A program made the position numbers and the translations under genes. Under the pieces are notes generated by a model, which worked only from the letters and a program-made list of their open reading frames with translations, did not search any database and had not been told where the DNA came from. From CALZJC01 sp963781065 (GTDB lineage Bacteria; Acidobacteriota; Thermoanaerobaculia; Multivoradales; JAHEKO01), in contig CAWAET010000009.1 of assembly GCA_963781065.1 (NCBI GenBank), positions 62,001 through 126,000 of the forward strand: DNA of 64,000 nucleotides. The letters run 5' to 3'. Position 1 is the stretch's first letter. Each line of letters starts with the position of its first letter. Below, piece by piece: positions 16,603-26,349 of this stretch.

Positions 16603-18300
16603 GTGCTCGAAGTGCCGCAAAACAAAGGGATTCCGGCGCCCGACCCGGCCAGGCCAGGGGTCGACCGCGACTTCGGCACCCACGTCGACACCGGCCGCCA
16701 CGGCCTCGTCCGCCGCGTCCTCACCACCACCCGCCACGCCTGGGGCCTGGGGCTTGGCACCCTGGTGGCCCACGTGCGGGGGCTGAGCAAACGCGAGCGC
16801 TGGCGGATCCGCTACGTCCTGCTGCGGATGTTCCTGGCGGTCGCCGCCCTGCCGGTCAGCCGCGAGCTCAAGCGCCGGCCGTTCGAGGTGCAGCTGCGCA
16901 AGCGTCTGGAGAGGTTGGGGCCGACCTACATCAAGCTGGGCCAGATCCTCAGCTCGCGCCAGGACCTGCTGCCCCGGCACGTCACCGAAGAGCTCAAGCA
17001 CCTGCTCGACAAGCTGCCGGCGGTGCCCTACCCGGCCTTCTTCGAGCTGGTCAACCGCCATCTCGGCCGCCCGGTGGACGAGGTCTTCGCCCACATCCGC
17101 ACCCGGCCGCTGGGCTCGGCCTCGATCGGCCAGACCCATCTGGCGGCGCTGCACTCGGGCGAGCAGGTGGTGATCAAGGTGGTCAAGCCGGGGATCCGCA
17201 AGACCCTCAAGCGCGACACGCTGCTGCTCCGGCTGCTCGGTTGGCTGCTCCAGCTGCTGCTGCCGCGCTACCAGCCGCGCCGGGTGATCGCCGAGTTCTG
17301 CACCTACACGCTGCGCGAGGTGGACCTGTCGCGCGAGGCCGACAACGCCGAGACCTTCGCCGCCAGCTTCGACGGCCAGCCCGACATCGTCTTCCCGCGC
17401 ATCTACCGCGAGTACTCGAACGAGAGCCTGCTGACGATGGAGTACCTCGACGGCATCCAGCCGACCGAGCCAGGCGCCGTCGAGCTGCGGCCCGAGGACC
17501 GCGCGCGGCTGGTCGACCTCGGGGCCGAGGCGATCATCTCGATGCTCTACCGGGACGGCTTCTTCCACGCCGACCTGCATCCGGCCAACCTGGTGATCCT
17601 GCCGGGGCCGCGGTGCGGCTTCATCGATCTCGGCATGGTCGGGCGGTTCGACTCGGATCTGAAGCACACCCTGCTCTACTACTACTACAGCCTGGTCGCC
17701 GGCGACCACGAGAACGCCGCCAACTACCTGGCGCTGATCGCCGAGACCGGCTCGCGCTCGGATCCGGTGGGCTTCCGGCGCGACGTCGAGGAGGTCTGCC
17801 GCCACTGGGCGCATCGCTCGCGCTTCGGCAAGGCGTCGCTGGCCGAGCTGATCCTGCAGTCGGTCGGCAAGGGCGCCCGCCACCGGATGTACTTCCCCGT
17901 AGAGATGGTCCTGATGGTGAAGGCGATCGTCACCTTCGAGGCGGTCGGCCGGCAGCTGCTGCCCGACTTCGACGTCACCAACGTGTCGCGCAAGCACATG
18001 AACCGCATCCTGCTCGAGCGCTTCGGCCCGCTCAAGCTCACCCGCGAGAGCCTGACCGCCCTGCCCGAGCTGTTCGACACCCTGGCCAAGACGCCGCGGC
18101 TGGTGAGCGAGGGGCTGCGACTGATGGAGCAGGCCACCCGGCAGCCGGCCGAGAACCCGTTCGCCGGCATGCGGGCGACCCTGCTGGGCGGCTTCTGCCT
18201 GGTGGCCGGCGCCATCCTGGCCGGCAGCGGCGGCCCCGTCTGGCTGTGGGCGGCGCTGCTGGCCGCGGGTATCCTGTTGCCGCTGCGCCGCGGCCGCTAG
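16603..18300 (+). CDS. ABC1/AarF (UbiB) family kinase-like protein
   Basis: The 565-residue protein has the full set of UbiB-family marks. These are the KxGQ motif (KLGQILSSRQD, Lys111-Gln114), the Ala-rich loop variant SASIGQTH (172-179), VVIKVVKPG with Lys192, HADLHPAN near 322, and FIDLGMVGR near 340. Two hydrophobic segments at the C-terminus (about 525-560) anchor it in the membrane. The GTG at 16603 follows GGAGG at good spacing and gives a normal family length. UbiB-type proteins are atypical kinases or ATPases supporting isoprenoid-quinone metabolism; the exact substrate here is unknown. Confidence 0.9.
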   Translation: MLEVPQNKGIPAPDPARPGVDRDFGTHVDTGRHGLVRRVLTTTRHAWGLGLGTLVAHVRGLSKRERWRIRYVLLRMFLAVAALPVSRELKRRPFEVQLRKRLERLGPTYIKLGQILSSRQDLLPRHVTEELKHLLDKLPAVPYPAFFELVNRHLGRPVDEVFAHIRTRPLGSASIGQTHLAALHSGEQVVIKVVKPGIRKTLKRDTLLLRLLGWLLQLLLPRYQPRRVIAEFCTYTLREVDLSREADNAETFAASFDGQPDIVFPRIYREYSNESLLTMEYLDGIQPTEPGAVELRPEDRARLVDLGAEAIISMLYRDGFFHADLHPANLVILPGPRCGFIDLGMVGRFDSDLKHTLLYYYYSLVAGDHENAANYLALIAETGSRSDPVGFRRDVEEVCRHWAHRSRFGKASLAELILQSVGKGARHRMYFPVEMVLMVKAIVTFEAVGRQLLPDFDVTNVSRKHMNRILLERFGPLKLTRESLTALPELFDTLAKTPRLVSEGLRLMEQATRQPAENPFAGMRATLLGGFCLVAGAILAGSGGPVWLWAALLAAGILLPLRRGR

Positions 18301-18372
18301 CCCGGCCCTCTCACCGACTCTCGGGCCAGGGGCGAGCCTCTCACCAGCCCTCCACCACGCAAGGCCGCAAAG

Positions 18373-19599
18373 TTGCTCGAAGCGACGCTCACCAACCCGG
18401 AGTTCTGGAAGCACGTCTCGATCCCGTTCGTCGCCGGCATCATCGGCTGGGTGACCAACTGGGTGGCGATCCAGCTGACCTTCAAGCCGCTCGAGTTCGT
18501 CGGGCTGCGGCCGTACCTGGGCTGGCAGGGCATCATCCCGTCCAAGGCGGGCAAGATGGCGGAGATCTTCGTCGACAAGACGATGTTCCGCCTCGGCACG
18601 CTCAAGGAGCTCTTCCTGTCGATGGAGCCGGACCTGATCAGCAGCCACATCTCGCGGGTGATGGACGGCCGGCTCGAGGCCTACACCGACGAGATCCTCT
18701 ATCTGCGCCACCCCCGGGTCTGGCGGCTGCTGCCAGGGCCGGTGCGGGACAACGTCTACCGCCGGGTGCGCGAGGAGATGCCGCGGCTGATCGAGAACCT
18801 GATGGCCGATGCCGCCGACGAGATCGAGGACTTGATCGACTTCAAGCGGATGCTGGTGACCCGGCTCGAGGGCGACAAGGACCTGCTCAACCGGTTGTTT
18901 CTCGAGGCCGGGACGCAGGAGTTCAAGTTCATCGTCCGCTCGGGGCTCTACTTCGGCTTTCTCTTCGGCCTGATCCAGCTGACGGTATGGATCTTCTACA
19001 AGTCCTGGTGGGTGCTGCCGGCCTTCGGCATCCTGGTCGGCTACGCCACCAACTGGCTGGCGATCAACATGATCTTCCGCCCGCTGCACCCCAGGAAGGT
19101 GGGGCCCTGGACGGTGCACGGCATGTTCCTGCGCCGCCAGCGCGAGGTGGCGGCCGCCTGGTGCCGGCTGGTGACGACCGAGATCATCACCCTGCAGCAC
19201 ATCATCTACGAGATGCTCTACGGTCCCGGGGCCGAGCGCGCCAAGGCGCTGATCAAGCGCCACATCCGCCCGGTCGCCGACCGGGTGCTCGAAACCTACG
19301 CGCCGGCAGCGCAGCTGATGGTGGCCGAGGACACCCTCGACGACATCCGCGACTCGGTGGGCGAGAAGGCGGTGGCGGTCTCGACCGACCCCTTCGACCA
19401 CTGGCCGTTCAACCGCGACCGGGCCAAGCGTGCCGAGGCGCTGCTGCGCGAGCGCATGGAGAGCCTGCCGCCGCGGGAGTTCCAGGACCTGCTGCGGCCC
19501 TGCTTCGAGGAGGACGAGCTCAAGCTGATCCTGACCGGGGCGGTGCTGGGCTTCCTCGCCGGCCTCGGCCAGCTGTTCTTCGTCTTCGGCGGGGTCTGA
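18373..19599 (+). CDS. DUF445 family membrane protein
   Basis: A 408-residue protein of the DUF445/YheB type. It shows the repeated signature VGWxTNWxAIxxxFxP twice: GWVTNWVAIQLTFKP near the N-terminus and GYATNWLAINMIFRP in the middle. Both are next to membrane segments, and a third hydrophobic segment ends the protein. The bulk between is helical and charged. The apparent start is TTG with only a weak AAGG upstream, so the exact start is uncertain. It follows the ABC1-kinase gene by 72 nt and is probably co-transcribed. The function of DUF445 is not established. Confidence 0.83.
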   Translation: MLEATLTNPEFWKHVSIPFVAGIIGWVTNWVAIQLTFKPLEFVGLRPYLGWQGIIPSKAGKMAEIFVDKTMFRLGTLKELFLSMEPDLISSHISRVMDGRLEAYTDEILYLRHPRVWRLLPGPVRDNVYRRVREEMPRLIENLMADAADEIEDLIDFKRMLVTRLEGDKDLLNRLFLEAGTQEFKFIVRSGLYFGFLFGLIQLTVWIFYKSWWVLPAFGILVGYATNWLAINMIFRPLHPRKVGPWTVHGMFLRRQREVAAAWCRLVTTEIITLQHIIYEMLYGPGAERAKALIKRHIRPVADRVLETYAPAAQLMVAEDTLDDIRDSVGEKAVAVSTDPFDHWPFNRDRAKRAEALLRERMESLPPREFQDLLRPCFEEDELKLILTGAVLGFLAGLGQLFFVFGGV

Positions 19600-19616
19600 C
19601 GCGCCAGCGGCCCTGC

Positions 19617-19622
19617 TAGACT
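19617..19622 (+). promoter_or_regulatory. Putative extended -10 element (TGcTAGACT)
   Basis: TGCTAGACT lies 68 nt upstream of the YchF ATG, immediately after the DUF445 stop. It is a full match to the window's recurrent motif, including the TG two bases upstream. Confidence 0.5.
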
Positions 19623-19690
19623 CGGCCGGCACGCGATGCCCTCGCGGGCACTCCCCTCCGGGAGCTCACCTTCCCGACCTGGAGCACGCC

Positions 19691-20755
<1,065 letters not shown>

Positions 20756-20795
20756 TGTAGTGACTCCGCCGGTGCTCGGAGGAGGCCGTTCCTGC

Positions 20796-20801
20796 TACGA
20801 T
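20796..20801 (+). promoter_or_regulatory. Putative extended -10 element (TGcTACGAT)
   Basis: TGCTACGAT lies 26 nt upstream of the TTG start of the STAS gene, ahead of its GGAGG site. Confidence 0.45.
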
Positions 20802-20827
20802 CTAGCCCTCGACCCACGGAGGCCGGC

Positions 20828-21190
20828 TTGAAGATCGAAACGAGAGAGCGGCAAGGAGTCTTCGTCCTGGATCTCGAGGGCAAGCTGGCCGGCGGCATCA
20901 GCGGCGGCCCCGGGCTCTCGGAGGCGGTGATGAAACTGATCGTCGGCGACGACCCGGCCCGGGCGCCCGATCACCCGCGCGTGCTGCTCAATCTCACCGC
21001 TTGCGCGGGCGCGGACTCGCTGGGCATCGGTGAGCTGATCAGCCTGCACGTCAGCCTGTCGAATCGCGGCGCCAGCCTGAAGCTGCTGCGGCTGCCCGAC
21101 CGCATCCGGGACCTGCTCACGGCCACCCAGCTGATCTCGATGTTCGAGATCTTCGAGGACGAGGACGAGGCCGTGGAGTCGTTCGGTTAG
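20828..21190 (+). CDS. STAS domain anti-sigma-factor antagonist-like protein
   Basis: The 120-residue single-domain protein opens KIETRERQGVFVLDLEGKL and carries ADSLGIGEL with Ser64 at the position phosphorylated in SpoIIAA/RsbV proteins. It should bind and release an anti-sigma kinase (partner switching), but no kinase or PP2C phosphatase gene is adjacent. The TTG start is supported by GGAGG at about 6 nt. An acidic tail (FEDEDEAVESF) ends it. An alternative is a STAS subunit of a lipid-transport system, though no such genes are nearby. Confidence 0.82.
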   Translation: MKIETRERQGVFVLDLEGKLAGGISGGPGLSEAVMKLIVGDDPARAPDHPRVLLNLTACAGADSLGIGELISLHVSLSNRGASLKLLRLPDRIRDLLTATQLISMFEIFEDEDEAVESFG

Positions 21191-21200
21191 CCAGCAGCCA

Positions 21201-23141
21201 CTAGTCGAGGTAGCCGAGCGCCCGCAGCCGGGTGGTCACCTCGGCATCGAACTGATCGTCCTCGGGGACCTCGCCTCCGCGGCGTGGCGAGAGAAACTCG
21301 TAGCGGTCGATTGTGCGGATCGGATGTTGCCGCAGCCACTCCGGCCGAAGCAGCCGCCGCAGCGGCGCGCCTTTCAGCCCCGTCGCGACCGGATAGTCCA
21401 GCAGACTGAGGACCGTTGGCGCGATGTCGAAGATGCTCGCGGTGCGGGTGTAGAGACCCCGCTTGAAGGCCGAACCCGAGGCGACCAGGATGCCCTGACT
21501 GCGCCAGCTGTGACCGCCCGACTTGGTATTCGACTGCATGAAGTCCATCCCGTGCACGCCATGATCAGACAGGACCAGCAGGTTCGCGCCAGGGCCCGCG
21601 GCGTCGGCGATGCGGCCGATGAAGCCATCGATCAACTTGTAGTAGTTCTCCACGATCTGCCCATAGAGCGGCAGTTCGGAGCGCTCGACACGGGGGTAGA
21701 TATCGGGGTCCACGAAGTGCCAGAAGAGATGCTGCATGGAGTCCTGGCCGTTGAAGTAGATCATCCAGAGATCCGGCGAGATCTCCTCGAACAACGACAG
21801 ACCGAGCTTGAAGGTGGTCAGGTCCTTGAGCAGATGGAACTTGAGGAGGCTCTCTGGTCTCCTCCTGTCGACAGCCGCGATATCCCGGAACCGCTGCCAG
21901 GTCGGCTCGTCGAGGCCCACCAGCAACCGCTGCAGGTCCTGCCGGCGCAGGCCGGGGGCCACATCCTGCGCCTCCCGTAGACGGGCCGCCAGGTCGCGGG
22001 GATAGGTGTCGTACTCGGCGTAGACGGCCCGGAGCCCGGCCTCCTTGGGCAGGTAGCCGCGATCTTCCTTCAACCGCACCGCCGCCTCGTTGGCGTGATC
22101 GCTGACGACGAACCCACGCACCGTCTCGGCCGGCCAGGTGGCCCACCAGGACACCACCCCGACGCTTTTCTGGCCGTAGTCGGTGACGATGTTCCACAGC
22201 GCCGGCGTCCGGCGCATTGAGCTGGAGACGTGCATCTTGCTCTCGGCTCCCGGCGCCGGCATAAGGAAATCCTCGATCCCGTGCTCCTGCGGCCCTTCGC
22301 CGGTCGCCACCGAGGTCCAGATGACCGGCGACAGGGTCGGATCGATGTTTCTCAGGTAGCCGCTGACGCCATTGCGGATCAGCCGGGTGAGATTCGGCAG
22401 GCGATCCTCGGCGCCGGGCAGCGCGGCCCAGTCGAACCCTTCCGGCGGCAGTCCCCGCAGCTTCCCCGGCAGCAGTTTCAGTTCCGCGACCTCGATGGGC
22501 ACGCTCGGGCCACCACCCTGGCGGGCGCGATCGAAGCGGCGGGCAACACAGTCCACCTCACCCCGCAGCAGCAGGATCTCCATCGCCGACGCCGTGGTGG
22601 GAGGCTGCAGATCCAGACGCAACTCGCCGCTCCCGGTCCCGAGGTCGAAGCTCTTGCACACCGTCTCGTTGTTGCCGGGCATCAGCGGCGGCGGCTCGCC
22701 ACCGGGGAACGCGTAGCGCACACCGAGGGTCAGGCGGGCGGGCGCCCGGCCAGCGAGCGCCCGCCCCTCGATCCGATAGCGATCGCGGCGCGGGAAGTCC
22801 AGGTCGAGGGAGGTCGACAGCCCGGCGGGCCGCCGCCGGCTCGTGTCGCGCATAAGCAGCGGTCCGTCCCGCGGCGGCGCCACCGGCTCCATTGTCTCGT
22901 CGTCGAACTCTCGCCACTCGCCACCGGCGAGCAGATCCACCGGCTCGGACCAATCGACCATCGGGTAGCGCTCGCCGGCGAGTAGCGGAGCGATCACTTC
23001 CCAGGCCACTCCATCGATGGCGATGACGACCACCGGACCACCCGCCACCGACCCGCCGGAACGGCCGCAGCCGGTGCCGAAGAGCAGCGCTACGGCGAGG
23101 GCTGCGGCTAGAATCAGCGCCGAAAAAGGGAATCGGGGCAT
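21201..23141 (-). CDS. Type I phosphodiesterase / alkaline phosphatase-superfamily lipoprotein
   Basis: The 646-residue protein starts with a lipoprotein-type signal ending LFGTGC (Cys25). The fold marks are IAIDGVAW with metal-binding Asp43, the nucleophile region TLSPVIWTSVATG and a second metal site FNGQDSMQHLFWHF. LSDHGVHGMD follows. The nucleophile is a Ser/Thr of LSPVIWTS and there is no CxPxR, so it fits the nucleotide-pyrophosphatase/phosphodiesterase branch. Between the first Asp and the nucleophile lies an inserted beta-rich domain of about 200 residues. It ends LRALGYLD, like three other proteins here. It sits beside the first flippase and may modify envelope glycans or lipids (inference). 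Confidence 0.8.
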   Translation of the reverse strand: MPRFPFSALILAAALAVALLFGTGCGRSGGSVAGGPVVVIAIDGVAWEVIAPLLAGERYPMVDWSEPVDLLAGGEWREFDDETMEPVAPPRDGPLLMRDTSRRRPAGLSTSLDLDFPRRDRYRIEGRALAGRAPARLTLGVRYAFPGGEPPPLMPGNNETVCKSFDLGTGSGELRLDLQPPTTASAMEILLLRGEVDCVARRFDRARQGGGPSVPIEVAELKLLPGKLRGLPPEGFDWAALPGAEDRLPNLTRLIRNGVSGYLRNIDPTLSPVIWTSVATGEGPQEHGIEDFLMPAPGAESKMHVSSSMRRTPALWNIVTDYGQKSVGVVSWWATWPAETVRGFVVSDHANEAAVRLKEDRGYLPKEAGLRAVYAEYDTYPRDLAARLREAQDVAPGLRRQDLQRLLVGLDEPTWQRFRDIAAVDRRRPESLLKFHLLKDLTTFKLGLSLFEEISPDLWMIYFNGQDSMQHLFWHFVDPDIYPRVERSELPLYGQIVENYYKLIDGFIGRIADAAGPGANLLVLSDHGVHGMDFMQSNTKSGGHSWRSQGILVASGSAFKRGLYTRTASIFDIAPTVLSLLDYPVATGLKGAPLRRLLRPEWLRQHPIRTIDRYEFLSPRRGGEVPEDDQFDAEVTTRLRALGYLD

Positions 23142-23246
23142 CGCTTCCGACGGGGTCGATCCGACGCCCGAAGAGCCAACACGATACCGGACTCCATTGG
23201 GGCTGTCATCCGGCGCCCGCCCGAACGGCCATTGCCGACAACGACC

Positions 23247-24899
23247 GTGCGAATATCGACCCGCCTGCTCAGCAACGCAGCCACCAACTACTTGAGGATG
23301 GGCGCGACGTTCGCGCTCGGCCTGTTCACCACCTGGTACGTGGTCGGCGCCGCCGGCGTGGTCGGCTTCGGGATGATCTCGCTGGCGGTGTCGAGCTCGG
23401 GGCCATCGCGGGCGCTCGAGCGGACGCTGCGGCTGGGACTGGTGCGCGAGCTCTCGACGGCCCTGGCCACCGGCGACGCCGCCGCCATCCGGCGCAGCAT
23501 CGCCTCGGCCTTCCGGCTCTGCTCACAGGCCGTCCTGCCCCTCGGAGCGGTGGTGGTCGCCCTGGCGGTCGTGGCCTGGGCGGGCCTGTTCAATGTGCCC
23601 GGCGGCCGTGGCCCGCTGACGCTGGCGCTGGCCGCCCTGATCCTGGCCGAGGGCGTCCACGCCGCGGTGCGGGTGCTCGCGTCGCCTCTCCTGCAGTGCC
23701 TGTTCGCCTCGCAGCAGGTGGCGCTGGACAACGTGTTGATGGTCCTCGGGCGGCTGACCCACGCGCTCTCGGCGCTGGTTGTCTTCGGCTGGCTGCTGCC
23801 CGACGCGGCGCTGCCGATCCAGCTCCTGGGCTTCGCCGTCTCGCGGGTCACCCTGCAGCTGGCCGACGTCGCTGCCGGTGTCCTGCTGGCCCGGCAGCGC
23901 ATCCCGGCGGTGGGGCTGGACCGCGCGCTGTTCGACCCGGGCGAGTACGCGCAGATGCGCCAGACGGTCTGGAGCTTCTCGCAGGTGACGGTGCTGCTCA
24001 ACATCCTGCCCCGCTTCATGGCCATCCTGATCAACCTGTTCTTCGGCATCGCCTACAACGCGATCTGGGAGATCACGGTCCAGTTTGCCGGCTACGCCTG
24101 GGTGGCCTCCGAGGGCCTGCTACGCGGTATCGCTCCGCTGACCGCCCACTTGCAGGAGGGCAGCCGGGGGCGGGTGGCGCTGGGACTGATGGCGCGCAGC
24201 ATCCGCTATCACCTGGTGGTCGTCCTGCCGGCGGCCCTGCTGCTCGGCCTCTACTCCAAACCGCTGCTCGAGCTCTGGGTGGGCCGCCGGCTGGCGGCCG
24301 ACGCCAACCTGGCGGCCGCCGGGATCAGCGTCCCCGAGGCGCTGGGGCTGGCCGCCGCGATGGCCGCTGTGCTGCTGGCCGGCCACACCGTCCGCGCCGG
24401 CTTCTTCGGCGTCGAGCGGATCCTCTACGGCATGGGGGAGGTGCGCTCTTACGCCTGGTTCTCCAAGTGGGCGGCGCTGGGGGCGGTGGGCACGGCCACC
24501 GCCGCAATGGCGATCTTCCACGCACCGATGGCCGCCCCGCTCGCCATCCTGGCGGCGCTCAGCGGCCACTCGCTGGTCGCCGTGCTCGGTGCGGCGCACC
24601 GGCGCATGGACCTGCCGATCGGCCGCACCCTGCGGCGCTCGCTACCCCGCCCGCTGATCGCCAACCTGGTATTCCTGGCGATCCTGCTGGCGGCGCGGCC
24701 GTGGTTCGCCCAGCTGACGGTGCTGCGCCTCGGCGCGCTCCTGCTGGGCGCCGGCATCGTCTACGGCGCCATCGCCCTGCTGGTGACGCCCGAGCCCGAC
24801 GAGCGGCCGCGGCTGGCCGAGTTGGCGAGACAGCTACCAGGTCTGTTGCGGCGGCGCCGGCCCGGGGTCGGGGCCGACGGGCCGCCGCGGGACAGCTGA
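23247..24899 (+). CDS. Polysaccharide flippase, MOP superfamily (module A copy)
   Basis: A 550-residue, very hydrophobic protein with about 12-14 predicted membrane helices, of the Wzx/MOP polysaccharide-export type. It is a clear paralogue of the protein at 32538. Shared stretches include LGLFTTWYV, SQQVALDN against AQQVALDN, EGLLRGIAPLT and RSYAWF. The GTG at 23247 was chosen because it aligns with the paralogue's first residue (MRISTRLLSNAA against MRLSTRLLTNAA). It opens polysaccharide module A and converges on the GT4 gene with a 12-bp gap. Its expected role is to flip a lipid-linked repeat unit across the inner membrane. Confidence 0.85.
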   Translation: MRISTRLLSNAATNYLRMGATFALGLFTTWYVVGAAGVVGFGMISLAVSSSGPSRALERTLRLGLVRELSTALATGDAAAIRRSIASAFRLCSQAVLPLGAVVVALAVVAWAGLFNVPGGRGPLTLALAALILAEGVHAAVRVLASPLLQCLFASQQVALDNVLMVLGRLTHALSALVVFGWLLPDAALPIQLLGFAVSRVTLQLADVAAGVLLARQRIPAVGLDRALFDPGEYAQMRQTVWSFSQVTVLLNILPRFMAILINLFFGIAYNAIWEITVQFAGYAWVASEGLLRGIAPLTAHLQEGSRGRVALGLMARSIRYHLVVVLPAALLLGLYSKPLLELWVGRRLAADANLAAAGISVPEALGLAAAMAAVLLAGHTVRAGFFGVERILYGMGEVRSYAWFSKWAALGAVGTATAAMAIFHAPMAAPLAILAALSGHSLVAVLGAAHRRMDLPIGRTLRRSLPRPLIANLVFLAILLAARPWFAQLTVLRLGALLLGAGIVYGAIALLVTPEPDERPRLAELARQLPGLLRRRRPGVGADGPPRDS

Positions 24900-24911
24900 G
24901 CCGGTGGCGGG

Positions 24912-26066
24912 CTAGCCGCTCGCCTGCCGGTAGATCTCCTCGTAGGCGTCGCGTAGCCGGTCCGGGGCAAGCCACTCGCGCACCCGGTCCCGGCCGGTCT
25001 GCCCCATCTCCCGGCGTCGCCGATCGTCGCCAAGCAGCTCGGCCAGGGCGCCGGCAAGCGACGCGGCCGTCGGCTCGACGATCCGCCCGCCGCCGCTCCG
25101 CTCGACCTGCCGCCAGGTGTCGGCGCCACGGGTGGTGACCACCGGCGTGCCACAGGTCAGACACTCGAACAGCACCAGGCCGAAGTTCTCCCGCATCGTC
25201 GGCAGGACCAGCAGATCGGCGAACTGGTAGAGCGAGCGCTTCATCGCCCCCTCGACCATGCCCAGGAAGTGGGTCCCTTCGGCGATGCCGTGCCGCGCGG
25301 CCAACCGGCGCAGCCGCGCCACGTAGGGCTCGTCGCCGCTGCCGGCCAGGAGAAGCTGGCCGGCGGTGCCGGCGCGACGCAGGTTCCCGACCGCCTCGAT
25401 CAGCAGCTCGGGCCGCTTGTGGGGATGCAGGCGGCCGAGCATCAGGATCCGTCGCACGCCGGGGTCGATCTGCGGGTGCGCCTCGGCGAAAAGCTCCGGC
25501 CCCGGCAGCCGGGACGCCATCGCCGGATCGAGCACCAGCGGCACCACCCGCAGCCGCTCTTCGGCCACCCATCGGCGCGCGGTCTCGTACTCCGGCTCCG
25601 CCGTCGCGTGCACCACACCGGCTCGCCGCAGGTTGCGGCGCTCGAGCAGCCGGAAGTAGAGCGCCTTCTGCAGCGCCCATCTCGGTGCCGCCGACCAGTA
25701 GTTGAGCATGCCGTGGGGTGACAGCACGTAGGGTACCGCCAGCCGCCGGGCCAGCGCCGCGATCTGGGCGTTGCGCGGCCGCCAGAGCCCGTGCAGGTGG
25801 AGGACGTCGGCACCGTCCAGAACCGCGGCTACCCGGCGCCGGCCGCCGCCGCCGAGCAGCTGCAGCCACCTCACCGGATCGAGCTCGACGAGCTCGAGGT
25901 TGGCGATCTCACCCGACCGCCAGGCGGCCGGCAGGTCGCTGCCGGCAGCGGTCAAGATGGCGACCCGGTGATCGCCTTCGCAGAGCAGCGTCACCAGATC
26001 GATGACGGATCTCGCCACACCGCCGCCGCCGCGCCGGATCTCGGTAAAGTGTTGAACGATGCGCAT
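24912..26066 (-). CDS. Glycosyltransferase family 4 (intact copy)
   Basis: The 384-residue protein is a GT-B fold enzyme. The N-terminal domain opens MRIVQHFTEIRRGGGGVA and has the acceptor-side LHLHGLWRP. The C-terminal donor domain has LMLGRLHPHKRPELL and the E-x7-E signature ENFGLVLFE. The ATG at 26066 opens the conserved first strand; longer upstream reading is unsupported. A relic of a second copy, 13 codons long, survives at 34138-34176. It should add one sugar to the lipid-linked repeat; donor and acceptor are unknown. Confidence 0.87.
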   Translation of the reverse strand: MRIVQHFTEIRRGGGGVARSVIDLVTLLCEGDHRVAILTAAGSDLPAAWRSGEIANLELVELDPVRWLQLLGGGGRRRVAAVLDGADVLHLHGLWRPRNAQIAALARRLAVPYVLSPHGMLNYWSAAPRWALQKALYFRLLERRNLRRAGVVHATAEPEYETARRWVAEERLRVVPLVLDPAMASRLPGPELFAEAHPQIDPGVRRILMLGRLHPHKRPELLIEAVGNLRRAGTAGQLLLAGSGDEPYVARLRRLAARHGIAEGTHFLGMVEGAMKRSLYQFADLLVLPTMRENFGLVLFECLTCGTPVVTTRGADTWRQVERSGGGRIVEPTAASLAGALAELLGDDRRRREMGQTGRDRVREWLAPDRLRDAYEEIYRQASG

Positions 26067-26083
26067 CGCGCGGGCGGTTCTGC

Positions 26084-26089
26084 TAGATT
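26084..26089 (+). promoter_or_regulatory. Putative extended -10 element (TGcTAGATT), module A
   Basis: GTTCTGCTAGATT lies in the divergent region between the GT4 gene and the sulfotransferase relic. The same 13 bases occur at the same place in module B (34193-34198), so the promoter region was duplicated with the genes. Confidence 0.5.
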
Positions 26090-26162
26090 CCAAGAATAGT
26101 ACGAATGGTCCAAGCCGCCGCCGCCTCGCCCCCGCCACCCCCGCCAAGCCAACCCCGGTCGC

Positions 26163-26296
26163 ATGAACGCCCGCCTCGCAGCGGCAGCCGTGCGGCGGCC
26201 GAGAGATTCGACCGGCTTGCGGGCGACACCCTGGCCACCCTCGGCGACGAGCCAGGCCACGGCTGGGTCGCGTGGCACGACTCCCCGCAGATCTAG
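26163..26296 (+). pseudogene. Sulfotransferase gene remnant (internal deletion)
   Basis: This piece begins ATGAACGCCCGCCTC, encoding MNARLA, as the intact sulfotransferase at 34278 does (MNARLVAEKLAA). After about 30 bases it jumps to sequence encoding FDRLAGDTLATLGDE, which matches FDRLAGDTLVALGYED at the C-terminus of the intact gene. The two parts are in different frames. The middle of about 700 bp, including the PAPS-binding motifs, is gone. It lies divergent from the GT4 gene, the place its counterpart holds in module B. No product is expected. Confidence 0.8.
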
Positions 26297-26349
26297 CAGG
26301 CCAGTCCTGGGGTTCGTGGATCGAAACCGAAACGGGGAGGGATGACGAC

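Noticed and set aside
16371..19632. Open frames of over 1000 codons on both strands across the UbiB and DUF445 genes.
   Set aside because: They are shadows created by 70% GC. They have Arg/Pro/Ala- or Gln/His-rich low-complexity translations, no family motifs and no proper starts, while the frames chosen carry clear conserved motifs.
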